Below are positions 8,988-17,800 of a stretch of 59,574 nt of DNA, piece after piece (position 1 is the first letter of the stretch; each line of letters opens with the position of its first letter). Source of the stretch: Dyella_A sp049445995 (GTDB lineage Bacteria > Pseudomonadota > Gammaproteobacteria > Xanthomonadales > Rhodanobacteraceae). A program made the translations under genes and the position numbers. The notes beneath the pieces are model-generated. The model had not been told where the DNA came from, did not search any database, and saw nothing but the letters and a program-made list of their open reading frames with translations. The stretch lies in the NCBI RefSeq assembly GCF_049445995.1, contig NZ_JBMSDZ010000021.1, positions 1 through 59,574 on the forward strand. The letters run 5' to 3'.

Positions 8988-9860
8988 TTACTCGGCGGCG
9001 TCGGACGACTCGCGACCGCCACGGCCGCGGCCGCCGTCACGGCGCGGCGCGCCGGCGCCCTTCTTGGCCGGGGCGCGGCGCGGCGCGGCGGCCTTGCGAT
9101 CCTCGTCCCTGGCGACCGGGTTGCCTTCCTCGTCAAGCTCGACGAACTCGTCGGCGTCGCCCTGGGCGGCGTTCGGCGCGGCGGCCCTGCCCTCCAGGAT
9201 CGCGTCGGCGGCGGCGCGGGCATACAGCTGGATCGCGCGGATGGCGTCGTCGTTGCCCGGGATGGCGTAGTCCACCAGCTCCGGGTTGTAGTTGGTGTCG
9301 ACCACGGCGATCACCGGGATGCCGAGCTTCTTAGCTTCCTGCACGGCGATGTCTTCGTGGCCGATGTCGATCACGAACAGCGCGTCGGGCAGGCGGTTCA
9401 TGTTCTTGATGCCGCCCAGCGAGTTCTCCAGCTTGTCGCGCTCGCGGCGCAGCGCCAGCACTTCATGTTTGACCAGCTTCTCGAACGAACCGTTGGTCTC
9501 GGCCGCTTCCAGTTCCTTCAGGCGCGCGACCGACTGCTTCACGGTGCGGAAGTTGGTCAGCATGCCGCCGAGCCAGCGGGCGGTGACGAACGGCATGCCG
9601 GCGCGTGCGGCTTCCTCGGCCAGCGGCTCGCGGGCCGAACGCTTGGTGCCGACGAACAGGATGGTGCCGCGCTTTTGCGCCAGCCCCGACAGGAAGTTCA
9701 TCGCGTCGGTGAACAGCGGCAGGGTCTTCTCGAGATTGATGATGTGGATCTTGCCGCGCGCGCCGAAGATGTACGGCGCCATCTTGGGGTTCCAGTAACG
9801 GGTCTGGTGACCGAAATGGACGCCCGCTTCGAGCATTTGGCGCATGGTGACTTGGGCCAT
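8988..9860 (-). CDS. rpsB: 30S ribosomal protein S2
   Basis: Structural protein of the small subunit. The core is textbook (MRQMLEAGVHFGHQTRYWNP, GTILFVGTKR, WLGGMLTNFRT, IPVIAVVDTN). At 290 aa it is longer than the usual ~240-265 because of a C-terminal tail of about 50 residues: an acidic patch followed by an Arg/Gly/Lys/Ala-rich end (RRDGGRGRGGRESS). Such tails occur in some Xanthomonadales. It begins a two-gene operon with tsf after a leader of about 230 nt, consistent with S2-mediated autoregulation known in gammaproteobacteria. Confidence 0.98.
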   Translation of the reverse strand: MAQVTMRQMLEAGVHFGHQTRYWNPKMAPYIFGARGKIHIINLEKTLPLFTDAMNFLSGLAQKRGTILFVGTKRSAREPLAEEAARAGMPFVTARWLGGMLTNFRTVKQSVARLKELEAAETNGSFEKLVKHEVLALRRERDKLENSLGGIKNMNRLPDALFVIDIGHEDIAVQEAKKLGIPVIAVVDTNYNPELVDYAIPGNDDAIRAIQLYARAAADAILEGRAAAPNAAQGDADEFVELDEEGNPVARDEDRKAAAPRRAPAKKGAGAPRRDGGRGRGGRESSDAAE

Positions 9861-9968
9861 GGGTGTAACTCCGGATTGTCGGTTCCAGAAGGAACCTGGG
9901 GGTTGGGACCTCCACGCATCCCTTACCTTCGACCGCGGCGTTTCCTGGTGAGTGGCGGAAACGGACGC

Positions 9969-9988
9969 GGCACCCCGAAGGCGGTGCC
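9969..9988 (-). promoter_or_regulatory. stem-loop in the rpsB leader
   Basis: GGCACC pairs with GGTGCC around an eight-base CCTTCG-like loop, about 110 nt before the rpsB start on the minus strand. In gammaproteobacteria S2 represses its own mRNA through a structured 5' leader; this hairpin is a candidate part of that element. The assignment is by position only. Confidence 0.4.
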
Positions 9989-10007
9989 GATACGTGTGTG
10001 GCGTTGG

Positions 10008-10036
10008 TTGGGCTTGCTCCGCGGCGCGGTTACAAT
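10008..10036 (+). promoter_or_regulatory. predicted sigma70 promoter for map
   Basis: TTGGGC and TACAAT are separated by 17 bases, a good sigma70 arrangement pointing at map, with an implied leader of about 140 nt. It lies inside the region transcribed leftward as the rpsB leader, so the two divergent transcripts would overlap. Confidence 0.5.
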
Positions 10037-10098
10037 GCCCGTTCGCTGTGCAGTCGACATGACCCGGAAAGGGCGCGTGCGGCCTGCAAAACTCGCAA

Positions 10099-10128
10099 AT
10101 AGTAGCCGGTGCGCCGGTTAGGCGGCAA
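10099..10128 (-). promoter_or_regulatory. predicted sigma70 promoter for rpsB-tsf
   Basis: On the minus strand TTGCCG (10123-10128) is followed after 18 bases by TACTAT (10099-10104). This predicts a start near 10092 and a leader of about 230 nt. The 320-bp gap between rpsB and map holds this, the map promoter and a leader stem-loop, and no gene. Confidence 0.55.
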
Positions 10129-10180
10129 GTTGCCGGCGGGCGTTGGTCCGCCGGCCCGCCGCCGCCATCTGGGTGGAACC

Positions 10181-10945
10181 ATGGCCATTACCCTCAAGAC
10201 CCCCGAAGACCTGGCCGCGATGCGCGTGGCCGGCCAGCTCGCCGCCGAAGTGCTGGCGGTGCTGAAAGAGCACGTCAAGCCCGGCGTCACCACCGAGGAG
10301 CTGGACCGCCTCGCCTACGAGCACATCGTGCACAAGCAGAAGGCGATTCCGGCCAACGTGGGCTACCACGGCTTCCCCAAGACGCTGTGCACCTCGGTCA
10401 ACCACGTGATCTGCCACGGTATCCCGACCGAGGGCAAGGTGCTCAAGGACGGCGACATCATCAATCTGGACGTCACCGTCATCAAGGACGGCTGGCACGG
10501 CGATACCAGCCGCATGTACTGCGTGGGCACGCCGTCGGTGCTGGCCAAGCGCCTGGTGGACACCACCTTTGATGCCATGATGCGCGGCATCCAGGCGGTG
10601 CGCCCGGGCGCCACGCTCGGCGATGTCGGCGCGGCGATCCAGAAGCACGCCGAGGCGGCCGGCTTTTCCGTAGTGCGCGAGTACTGCGGCCACGGCATCG
10701 GCAAGGTCTACCACGACGAGCCGCAGGTCCTGCACTACGGCAAGCCCGGCACCGGCATCGAGCTGAAAAAGGGCATGACCTTCACCGTCGAGCCGATGAT
10801 CAACGCCGGCAAGCCGCACACCAAGCAGTTGCCCGACGGCTGGACAGTGGTTACCAAGGACCATTCGCTCTCCGCCCAGTGGGAGCACACCATCGCGGTG
10901 ACCGACGACGGTTTCGAGATCCTCACGCCCTGGCCGGATGCCTGA
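10181..10945 (+). CDS. map: type I methionine aminopeptidase
   Basis: Removes the initiator methionine from new proteins. The 254-aa length and MAITLKTPEDLAAMRVAGQL start are standard. The five metal ligands are visible in INLDVTVIKDGWHGDTSRM (two Asp), GHGIG (His), FTVEPMIN (Glu) and WEHTIAVT (Glu). The ATG follows a GGTGGA ribosome site. It is co-oriented with glnD, as in other Xanthomonadales, but a terminator-like hairpin separates them. Confidence 0.97.
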   Translation: MAITLKTPEDLAAMRVAGQLAAEVLAVLKEHVKPGVTTEELDRLAYEHIVHKQKAIPANVGYHGFPKTLCTSVNHVICHGIPTEGKVLKDGDIINLDVTVIKDGWHGDTSRMYCVGTPSVLAKRLVDTTFDAMMRGIQAVRPGATLGDVGAAIQKHAEAAGFSVVREYCGHGIGKVYHDEPQVLHYGKPGTGIELKKGMTFTVEPMINAGKPHTKQLPDGWTVVTKDHSLSAQWEHTIAVTDDGFEILTPWPDA

Positions 10946-10982
10946 AGGGCGAGAAGTGAGTGGAGAGGAGTGAGGAGTGAAA

Positions 10983-11010
10983 GAGGGCGCCCGGTCAACG
11001 TGGCGCCCTC
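10983..11010 (+). terminator. terminator-like hairpin after map
   Basis: A perfect 9-bp stem (GAGGGCGCC/GGCGCCCTC) with a ten-base loop starts 37 bp after the map stop. The following sequence TGCATTT is only weakly T-rich. Purine-rich and pyrimidine-rich complementary tracts flank it (10951-10980 and 11107-11136). Confidence 0.6.
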
Positions 11011-11136
11011 TGCATTTGGGCGATCGGCGGTGACGTGGCATGAGCTGATATGGAGCCGCGCCCCGGGCCCCGGCGCTGGCCATGCCGGGGTCTACACTGT
11101 CCTGCCTTCTCTCACTCCTCACTTCTCACTCCTCCC

Positions 11137-13779
11137 ATGCCCTCCATCGCCGTCCCGCTGCCGCCGCTGCCGCGCCTGCCCGTCGCGGTGCCCCGTTCGG
11201 GCGTCTCGACCGAGGCGCGCAAGGCGTTGCGCCAGTTGCTGGGCGACATGGATCGCGCGCTGGCCACCGCCTTCCGCGACAGTGCCGATGCCACGGCCCT
11301 GGCGGCGCGCCGCAGCGAGTCGGTGGCGCGCATCGTGGTGCACGTGTGGAACGCCTGCCTGGGCGAGGTGCTCGACACCGCGCTGTTCGCGGTCGGCGGT
11401 TTCGGCCGCGGCCTGCTGTTTCCGCACTCGGACGTCGACCTGCTGGTTCTCACCACCGGCGACGAGCCGACCCTGCGCCGCGCGCTGGAGCAGTGCTTCG
11501 CCACGTTCTGGGACATCGGGCTGAAGGTGGGCCACGCGGTGCGCGAGCCCGCCCAGTGCCGCGCGCTGGCGGCCGCGGAGGCCAGCGTGTTCACCAGCCT
11601 GCTCGATGCGCGCCGGCTGGCCGGCGACCCGGCACTGGATCCCGCGTTGCGCGCCATCGTCGACGATCCGGTGCTGTGGCCGCCGCGCGCCTACCTCGCC
11701 GCACGGCTGGCCGAGCGCGACGCTCGCCACGCCCGTTTCGACGACACCGCCTACAACCTCGAGCCCAACCTCAAGGACGGCCCCGGCGGCCTGCGCACGC
11801 TCGACTCGCTGCGCTGGCTGGGCCTGCGCCTGGCGCACGCCGACGGCTTCGATGCGATGGTCGCCGAGGGCCTGCTCGATCCGGTCGAGCGCGCCACGCT
11901 GGCCGCGGCCGAGGCCACGCTGCGCCGCTACCGCTTCGCCCTGCATCTGGAGGCCGGGCGGCCGGAGGAACGGCTGCTGTTCGACTTCCAGCGCGCTCTG
12001 GCCGCGCGCATGGGCTTCGTCGACCAGCACGAGAAGAACCTCGGCGTCGAGCAGTTCATGCAGGGCTACTACCGCGCGGCCAGCCAGGTGGAGCGGCTCG
12101 GGGTGCAGATCGTCGAGCGCTTCGAGGAGATGCTCGAGCCGGACGGCGCGATGACGCCGATCGGCGACGGCTTCGTGCAGCACGGCCGGCGCATCGCCGC
12201 GGCCGACCCGGAACTGTTCATGACCCGGCCGGCGGCGCTGGTGGAGATCTTCCTGGCGCGACTGGATCACCCCGAGCTGATCGGCTTCAGCGCCGAGACC
12301 ATGCGGCGCATCCATCAGGCCACCGCCCACCACGGCACCGCGCTGGCCGACGATCCGACCGCGCTGGCGGCATTCCTCAAGCTGCTCCAGCGCGGCGCGC
12401 CGGCGGTGGATGCGCTGTGGCGGATGAACCGGCACGGGCTGCTGGCGGCGATCCTGCCGGCGTTCGGCAAGGTGTTCGGGCGCATGCAGTACGACCTGTT
12501 CCACGTCTACACCGTGGACGAGCACACGCTGCGCGTGCTGCGCAACCTGGCGCGCTTCGCCGACCCAGCGGCGTTCAAGGAATTCCCGCTCGGCTGCCAG
12601 ATCTGGGCCTCGCTGGACAAGCCCGAACTGCTGCTGCTGGCCGGCCTGTTCCACGACATCGCCAAGGGCCGCGGCGGCGACCATTCGGTGCTCGGCGAGG
12701 AGGACGCCCGCGCGTTCTGCACGCGGCTCGGCCTGTCGCCCGAAAGCGTGGACACGGTCGCCTGGCTGGTGCGCCAGCATCTGCTGATGAGCACCACCGC
12801 GCAGCGCCAGGACATCACCGACCCGGACGTGGTGCACCGCTTTGCCCAGACGGTGGACGACCGCCTGCGGCTGGACCGGCTCTACCTGCTCACCATCGCC
12901 GACATCATCGGCACCAGCCCGCGGCTGTGGAACGCCTGGAAGGATCGTCTGCTGGCCGACCTCTACACCGCGACCCGCTACGCGCTGCGCAGCGACGCCG
13001 CGCTGCCGCGCGACGCCGGCGCCAGCATCGCCGAATGCCGCACCTACGCGATGGCGCTGCTCGAAGCCGAAGGCTTCGCGCCGGCGCAGGTCGAGGCGGC
13101 GTGGAGCGACTTCCCCGAGCGCAGCTTCCTGCGCCACCGCCCGGAGCAGGTGGCCTGGCAGACCGCGGCGATCCTGCGTGCGAACGGCGCGCTGCCGCTG
13201 GTGGAGGTGCATCCGTTCTCGATCCGCGGCAGCACCGAGCTGTTCGTCTGCGCGCCCGATCGCGATGGTCTGTTCGCCAGCGTCACCGCCATGCTCGACC
13301 GCATGCATTTCTCGGTGATGGAAGCGCGCGTGCTCGGCTCGCCCAGCGGACTGGCGATGGACACCTTCCTGCTGCTGGAGGCGGACACCCAGATGCCCGC
13401 CAACGCCACCCGCTCGGACGAGCTGCGCCAGCGCCTGCTGCGCGCGCTGGCCGAGGCCAAGCCGGTGCAGCCGACCCGCCGCGGGCTGTCGCGGCACCTG
13501 AAGCATTTCCAGATGCCGCCGCGCATCGCCTTCAGCGCCATCGACGGCCGCACCCAGATGGCGCTGGTCTGCAGCGACCGCCCGGGCCTGCTCGCCGCCG
13601 TGGCGCAGGTGCTGCTGGAGGTCGGCGTGCGCGTGCAGGACGCGCGCATCGCCACCTTCGGCGAACGCGTGGAGGATTTCTTCCAGCTCACCGACCGCCA
13701 CGATGCACCGCTGTCGGCCGGGCTGCAGGGGCGGCTGCAGGGCGTATTGCTGCAGCGCCTGACGCCACCCAAGGTTTGA
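11137..13779 (+). CDS. glnD: bifunctional uridylyltransferase/uridylyl-removing enzyme
   Basis: Senses glutamine and adds or removes UMP on PII proteins, controlling nitrogen assimilation. The 880-aa protein shows the full domain order. A nucleotidyltransferase motif (VGGFGRG...HSDVDLL) lies at residues 86-103 with D99 and D101. The HD domain (TVDEHTLRVLRNL, then LFHDIAKGRGGDHS near residue 504) performs UMP removal. Two C-terminal ACT domains (about 705-780 and 805-880) bind glutamine. ATG 11137 is in frame directly after a pyrimidine tract with no obvious ribosome site, so initiation may be weak; a slightly upstream ATG at 11050 would add low-complexity sequence. Confidence 0.96.
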   Translation: MPSIAVPLPPLPRLPVAVPRSGVSTEARKALRQLLGDMDRALATAFRDSADATALAARRSESVARIVVHVWNACLGEVLDTALFAVGGFGRGLLFPHSDVDLLVLTTGDEPTLRRALEQCFATFWDIGLKVGHAVREPAQCRALAAAEASVFTSLLDARRLAGDPALDPALRAIVDDPVLWPPRAYLAARLAERDARHARFDDTAYNLEPNLKDGPGGLRTLDSLRWLGLRLAHADGFDAMVAEGLLDPVERATLAAAEATLRRYRFALHLEAGRPEERLLFDFQRALAARMGFVDQHEKNLGVEQFMQGYYRAASQVERLGVQIVERFEEMLEPDGAMTPIGDGFVQHGRRIAAADPELFMTRPAALVEIFLARLDHPELIGFSAETMRRIHQATAHHGTALADDPTALAAFLKLLQRGAPAVDALWRMNRHGLLAAILPAFGKVFGRMQYDLFHVYTVDEHTLRVLRNLARFADPAAFKEFPLGCQIWASLDKPELLLLAGLFHDIAKGRGGDHSVLGEEDARAFCTRLGLSPESVDTVAWLVRQHLLMSTTAQRQDITDPDVVHRFAQTVDDRLRLDRLYLLTIADIIGTSPRLWNAWKDRLLADLYTATRYALRSDAALPRDAGASIAECRTYAMALLEAEGFAPAQVEAAWSDFPERSFLRHRPEQVAWQTAAILRANGALPLVEVHPFSIRGSTELFVCAPDRDGLFASVTAMLDRMHFSVMEARVLGSPSGLAMDTFLLLEADTQMPANATRSDELRQRLLRALAEAKPVQPTRRGLSRHLKHFQMPPRIAFSAIDGRTQMALVCSDRPGLLAAVAQVLLEVGVRVQDARIATFGERVEDFFQLTDRHDAPLSAGLQGRLQGVLLQRLTPPKV

Positions 13780-13860
13780 GGGTCTCCTCTCGGCAGGAGC
13801 GAAGTCCCGCCGCACCGTTCACCTGAGAGGCGGGTCCGCAGCCGTGGGGCGTCCCCGCAG

Positions 13861-13897
13861 CCCTTCGACTCCGCTTCGCTACGCTCAGGGCGAACGG
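13861..13897. repeat. dispersed palindromic repeat after glnD
   Basis: The segment starting CCCTTCGACTCCGCTTCG and ending CTCAGGGCGAACGG matches, from memory, a short palindromic element widespread in Proteobacteria, with outer CCCT/AGGG complementarity. It lies 82 bp past the glnD stop, a usual place for REP-type elements. Confidence 0.5.
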
Positions 13898-14119
13898 TGA
13901 CCGGTTCGCGCATCTTGAAAGTCGCTCTTCTCGGGAGAGCGTGGCGGCTGTCGCCGGAAACCGAAAAGCCTCCCCCTCACTCCGACCATCTTCCCCAAAC
14001 GATGGAACTGTTCGGGGGAGAGGGAGCAAGGCGCGGGTATCAAGATGGCGTGGCGCTCGCATCTTGAGCCCTCTCCTCCGAGCCTGCTCGCACGAGGGCT
14101 TCGGTCGCGCGAGGTTTGT

Positions 14120-14245
14120 GCTCCCTCCACGCTGGAGATAGGGCTTCGAATCGAGCGAGTGCTCCCTCTCCCCGCTGGGGAGACGGCTGGGGCGGGGGGC
14201 TACAGAGCGTGATATATGGGAACGCCTCGGGCCTGTGCTGCCTGC
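14120..14245 (+). repeat. long dispersed repeat, copy 1
   Basis: This stretch aligns by eye with 51028-51145. Both contain a GCTCCCTCTCCCC hairpin (CCCTCTCCCC against GGGGAGACGG, one mismatch in this copy), a G-rich tract, and a conserved tail of the form GAGCG-GATA-GGG-CCTCG-GCCTGT. The similarity extends well past the hairpin, so this is a composite element and not just a REP palindrome. Confidence 0.65.
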
Positions 14246-14537
14246 CGGCCGCCATCGCGGAGGCCCCCATGCGAGACGGTGGGTGAAGGGCGACCACAGG
14301 TGGGCTCCTTACAGTCCGGGGCCGGTCGCCATGCCACACGCCATGCGGTACACGATCCGAGGCATGTCGCCGGCGGCCTGCGCAGAACGCAGTGCACGAG
14401 TGGTCCGGGCGGTGCATTGAGCGCGGCCGTTACACCATCCTCATCCGGCCATGACGGCGCCTTCAGGCTCGCGATTGCAAGATGAAATCCCTGCCGTACG
14501 CGGCGACGCCGAGACCGCCACCGAGTGGTTACCTCCG

Positions 14538-14753
14538 ATGAGTCAGCCCGATCGGACTCTTAACACCATCAACGCCGCCGATCCGTTCGCCATACGGTAC
14601 TGGTCCAAGCAGTTGCGCATTTCGGAGGGCGACCTGCGGCAAGCCATTGCCGCGGTCGGCACCAGCACGCAGGCGGTGCGCCAGTACACCCAGCGGCCAC
14701 AGGCCAATCGCGCGGACGAGCCGCGTGGGGGTCACCGCAAACGGGGGGCCTGA
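14538..14753 (+). CDS. small DUF3606-family protein
   Basis: A 71-residue protein whose core DPFAIRYWSKQLRISEGDL, followed by RQAIAAVGTSTQAVRQY, matches the DUF3606 family of small proteins of unknown function. ATG 14538 is chosen because the conserved domain starts about 18 residues later; ATG 14451 is in frame and would give 100 aa. No good ribosome site precedes either. The C-terminal tail is basic and disordered-looking. It stands alone between a repeat block and glgE. Confidence 0.7.
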   Translation: MSQPDRTLNTINAADPFAIRYWSKQLRISEGDLRQAIAAVGTSTQAVRQYTQRPQANRADEPRGGHRKRGA

Positions 14754-14875
14754 GCGTCGGAGGGTCTTGCGCGCGGTTCCATCCAAACGTCCGATCGCCC
14801 GGCGGCCGCTCGCGCCGGGCACGGTATGGCCTAGCAGGTGTGCCGGCAACGGCGCGTTCCATCTCGGGAGTAGAT

Positions 14876-17800
14876 ATGCCGGCTCACGCAGCCGCGACGG
14901 CGCTTCGTATCTTCAGTCTGCCCGCCGGGCTTGATGACGACCCCGAGGCCTGGGCACCCTGGCTGGCGCAGGCGAGCGAGCTGGGTTTCAGCCACGTGCT
15001 GGCCGCCGGTGTCCTGCCGACAGACGCTGCGGGCGAGCCGCCCGCCAGCGGGCCGACGCTGTCGGCGCGGATCGAGCAGTGCGCGGCACACGGCCTGGCG
15101 CTGCTGCTGGATGTCGATGTGGCGCAGCCGCTTTCTCCCGGTCTGGCGGTGCGCGCGCAGCATCCGGGCTGGTTCAACGCGTTGGCGCATCCGGCGAGCC
15201 TGCCTGATCCGCGCAAGCCCGCGCCCGAGGCCGGCGTGCGCTGGCGTCTGCATGACGAGGCGGTGGCACCCGAGGCACTGGCCTGGTGGTGCGAGCGCCT
15301 GTGGCATGGATTGGAGGCAGGCGTCGCCGGCTACCGTTTCCTGTCGCTGGAGGCCGCCCCGCCGGCGTGGTGGGAGCATCTGCTCGACGGCCTGCATGCG
15401 CATGCCCGCGCCGCCCTGCTGCTGGGCTGGACGCAGGGCTTGCCGCCGTCGGCGCTGTCCGCGCTGGCCACAGCGGGTTTCGACTACAGCTTCTGCTCGG
15501 CCGAATGGTGGGACTTCCGCGCCGGCTGGCTGGCGCGGGAACTGCGCCGGCTGACGAACGTGGCCCCGCCGCTGGCGTGTGCCGCCACGCCCTTCGACGC
15601 TCCCGGTTCGCCAGGCGCCGCCGGTACCACCGAACTCAGCCGCCGACGGGCCGCCTGGTTCGCCGCCGCCTGTGCCTGCGGCTGGCTGATGCCGGCCGGC
15701 TTCGTCGGCGACCCTGCCGCCGGCGCCAGTGCGCTGGCCGACGACGTCCGGCGCATCAATGGCTGGCTGGCCGACCCGGGCGTGCAGACGCGGCAGATGC
15801 CGGCGCTGCACGTGGACGACGCGTGGGTCGGTGTGCTGTGCCAGTCCGGCGACCAGGCGCGGCTGGCCCTGTTCAACGCGCGGCTGGACGGCGACAGCGT
15901 GGTGCACCTCGGCGACATCGCCGGCGGCGCCGCGCGCGGCTTTGCCCACTGGCGCGATGCCGGCGGCGGGGCCACCGCGACGACCTTCGATGCGCCGGTG
16001 CTGATGCTGGCGGCCGGCGGCATCCGCCTGCTGCTGGGCGAACGCACGCGCCCGGTGACGACGCGCGTGGCGCCTGCCGCCAGGAAGCAGGCGCTGCTCG
16101 CGGCGACCGCCGCGCCACGCATCGCCATCGAGGCGATCACCCCACGCGTCGATAGTGGCCGCTTCCCCATCAAGCGCGTGGTCGGCGACAGCGTGCGGGT
16201 GGAGGCCGACGTCTTCATGGATGGCCACGACCGGCTGGCGGTGCGCCTGCGCTGGCGGGCGGTCGACGAGAAACAGTGGCAGGAACAGCCCATGCAGCCG
16301 CTGGGCAACGACCGCTACGCCGCCACCTTCGTGCCGCTGCGGGTGGGCCGTTACGAGTACACCGTGCAGGCCTGGCGCGATGCCTACGCCAGCTACCGCC
16401 ACGAGATCGTGGCCAAGCACGACGCCGGGGTGCCGCTCGCCCTGGAGATGCGCGAGGGACAGCAGCTGGTCGAGGCCTTCGCCGCCAGCGCCGCGCCCGC
16501 CCGGCGCAAGCCGCTGCGCGCCCTGGCCGGCGCCCTGGCCAAGGCCGCCGACGACGCGGCGCGCTACCGGTTGCTGATCGCCGAGGACACGCAACAGGCC
16601 ATGGCCCAGGCCGACCCGAGGCCATTCGCGGTGGAGCATCCGCCGCTCGCGCTGGAGGTCGATCGGCACGCGGCGCAGTTCGCCAACTGGTACGAGCTGT
16701 TTCCCCGCTCGCAGACGAGCGACGCCTCTCGCCACGGCACCTTCCGCGATGTCATCGCGCGGCTGCCGGCGATCCAGGCGATGGGCTTCGACGTGCTGTA
16801 TTTCCCGCCGATCCATCCGATCGGCCGTGCCTTCCGCAAGGGGCGCAACAACACGCTCACCCCCGACGAGCACGATCCGGGCAGCCCGTATGCGATCGGC
16901 TCGGCCGAAGGGGGCCACACGGCGATCCACCCGCAGCTGGGCACCCTCGAGGACTTCCGTGCCCTGCGCGATGCGGCGCAGGCGCACGGGCTGGAGCTCG
17001 CGCTCGACTTCGCCATCCAGTGCTCGCCCGACCACCCGTGGCTCGGCGAACATCCCGAGTGGTTCGACTGGCGCCCCGACGGCAGCCTGCGCTACGCGGA
17101 AAACCCGCCAAAGAAATACCAGGACATCGTCAACGTGGATTTCTACGCCGAGGGCGCAGTGCCCTCGCTGTGGCAGGCCTTGTGTGACGTGGTGCTGTAC
17201 TGGGCCGGCGAGGGCGTGCGCAGCTTTCGGGTGGACAACCCGCACACCAAGCCGTACCCGTTCTGGGAGTGGTTGATCGCGCGCGTGCGCAGCCAGTACC
17301 CGGACACGCTGTTCCTGGCCGAGGCCTTCACCCGGCCCAAGCCGATGTACCGCCTGGCCAAGCTGGGTTTCAACCAGTCCTATACGTACTTCACCTGGCG
17401 CCATGGCAAGCAGGAGTTCACCGACTACCTCACCGAGCTCACGCAGGGGCCGCCGCGGGAGTTCTTCCGCCCGAACTTCTTCGTCAACACGCCGGACATC
17501 AACCCGTACTTCCTGCAGCAGTCCGGGCGCAGCGGTTTTCTGATCCGCGCCGCGCTGGCGGCCACGCTGTCGGGCCTGTGGGGCATGTACTCCGGCTTCG
17601 AGCTATGCGAGGCGGTGCCGATTCCGGGCAAGGAGGAGTACCTGGACTCGGAGAAATTCGAGATCAAGCCGCGCGACTGGACCGCGCCGGGCAACATCAT
17701 CGCCGAGCTCACCCAGCTCAACGCGATCCGCCGCGAGCAGCCGGCGCTGCAGAGCCACCTGAACGTGCGCTTCCTGCGCGCGGACAACCCGCAGGTGCTG

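Larger units (their letters stand above)
13780..14537. other. repeat-rich intergenic region
   Basis: About 760 bp without a convincing gene. It holds a dispersed repeat at 13861-13897, G/C-tract hairpin material around 13975-14060 that looks like an inverted relative of the repeat at 14120-14245, an 8-bp inverted repeat (TCAAGATG at 14040-14047, CATCTTGA at 14060-14067), and the repeat copy itself. Open frames here are short and of low complexity. Confidence 0.6.
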
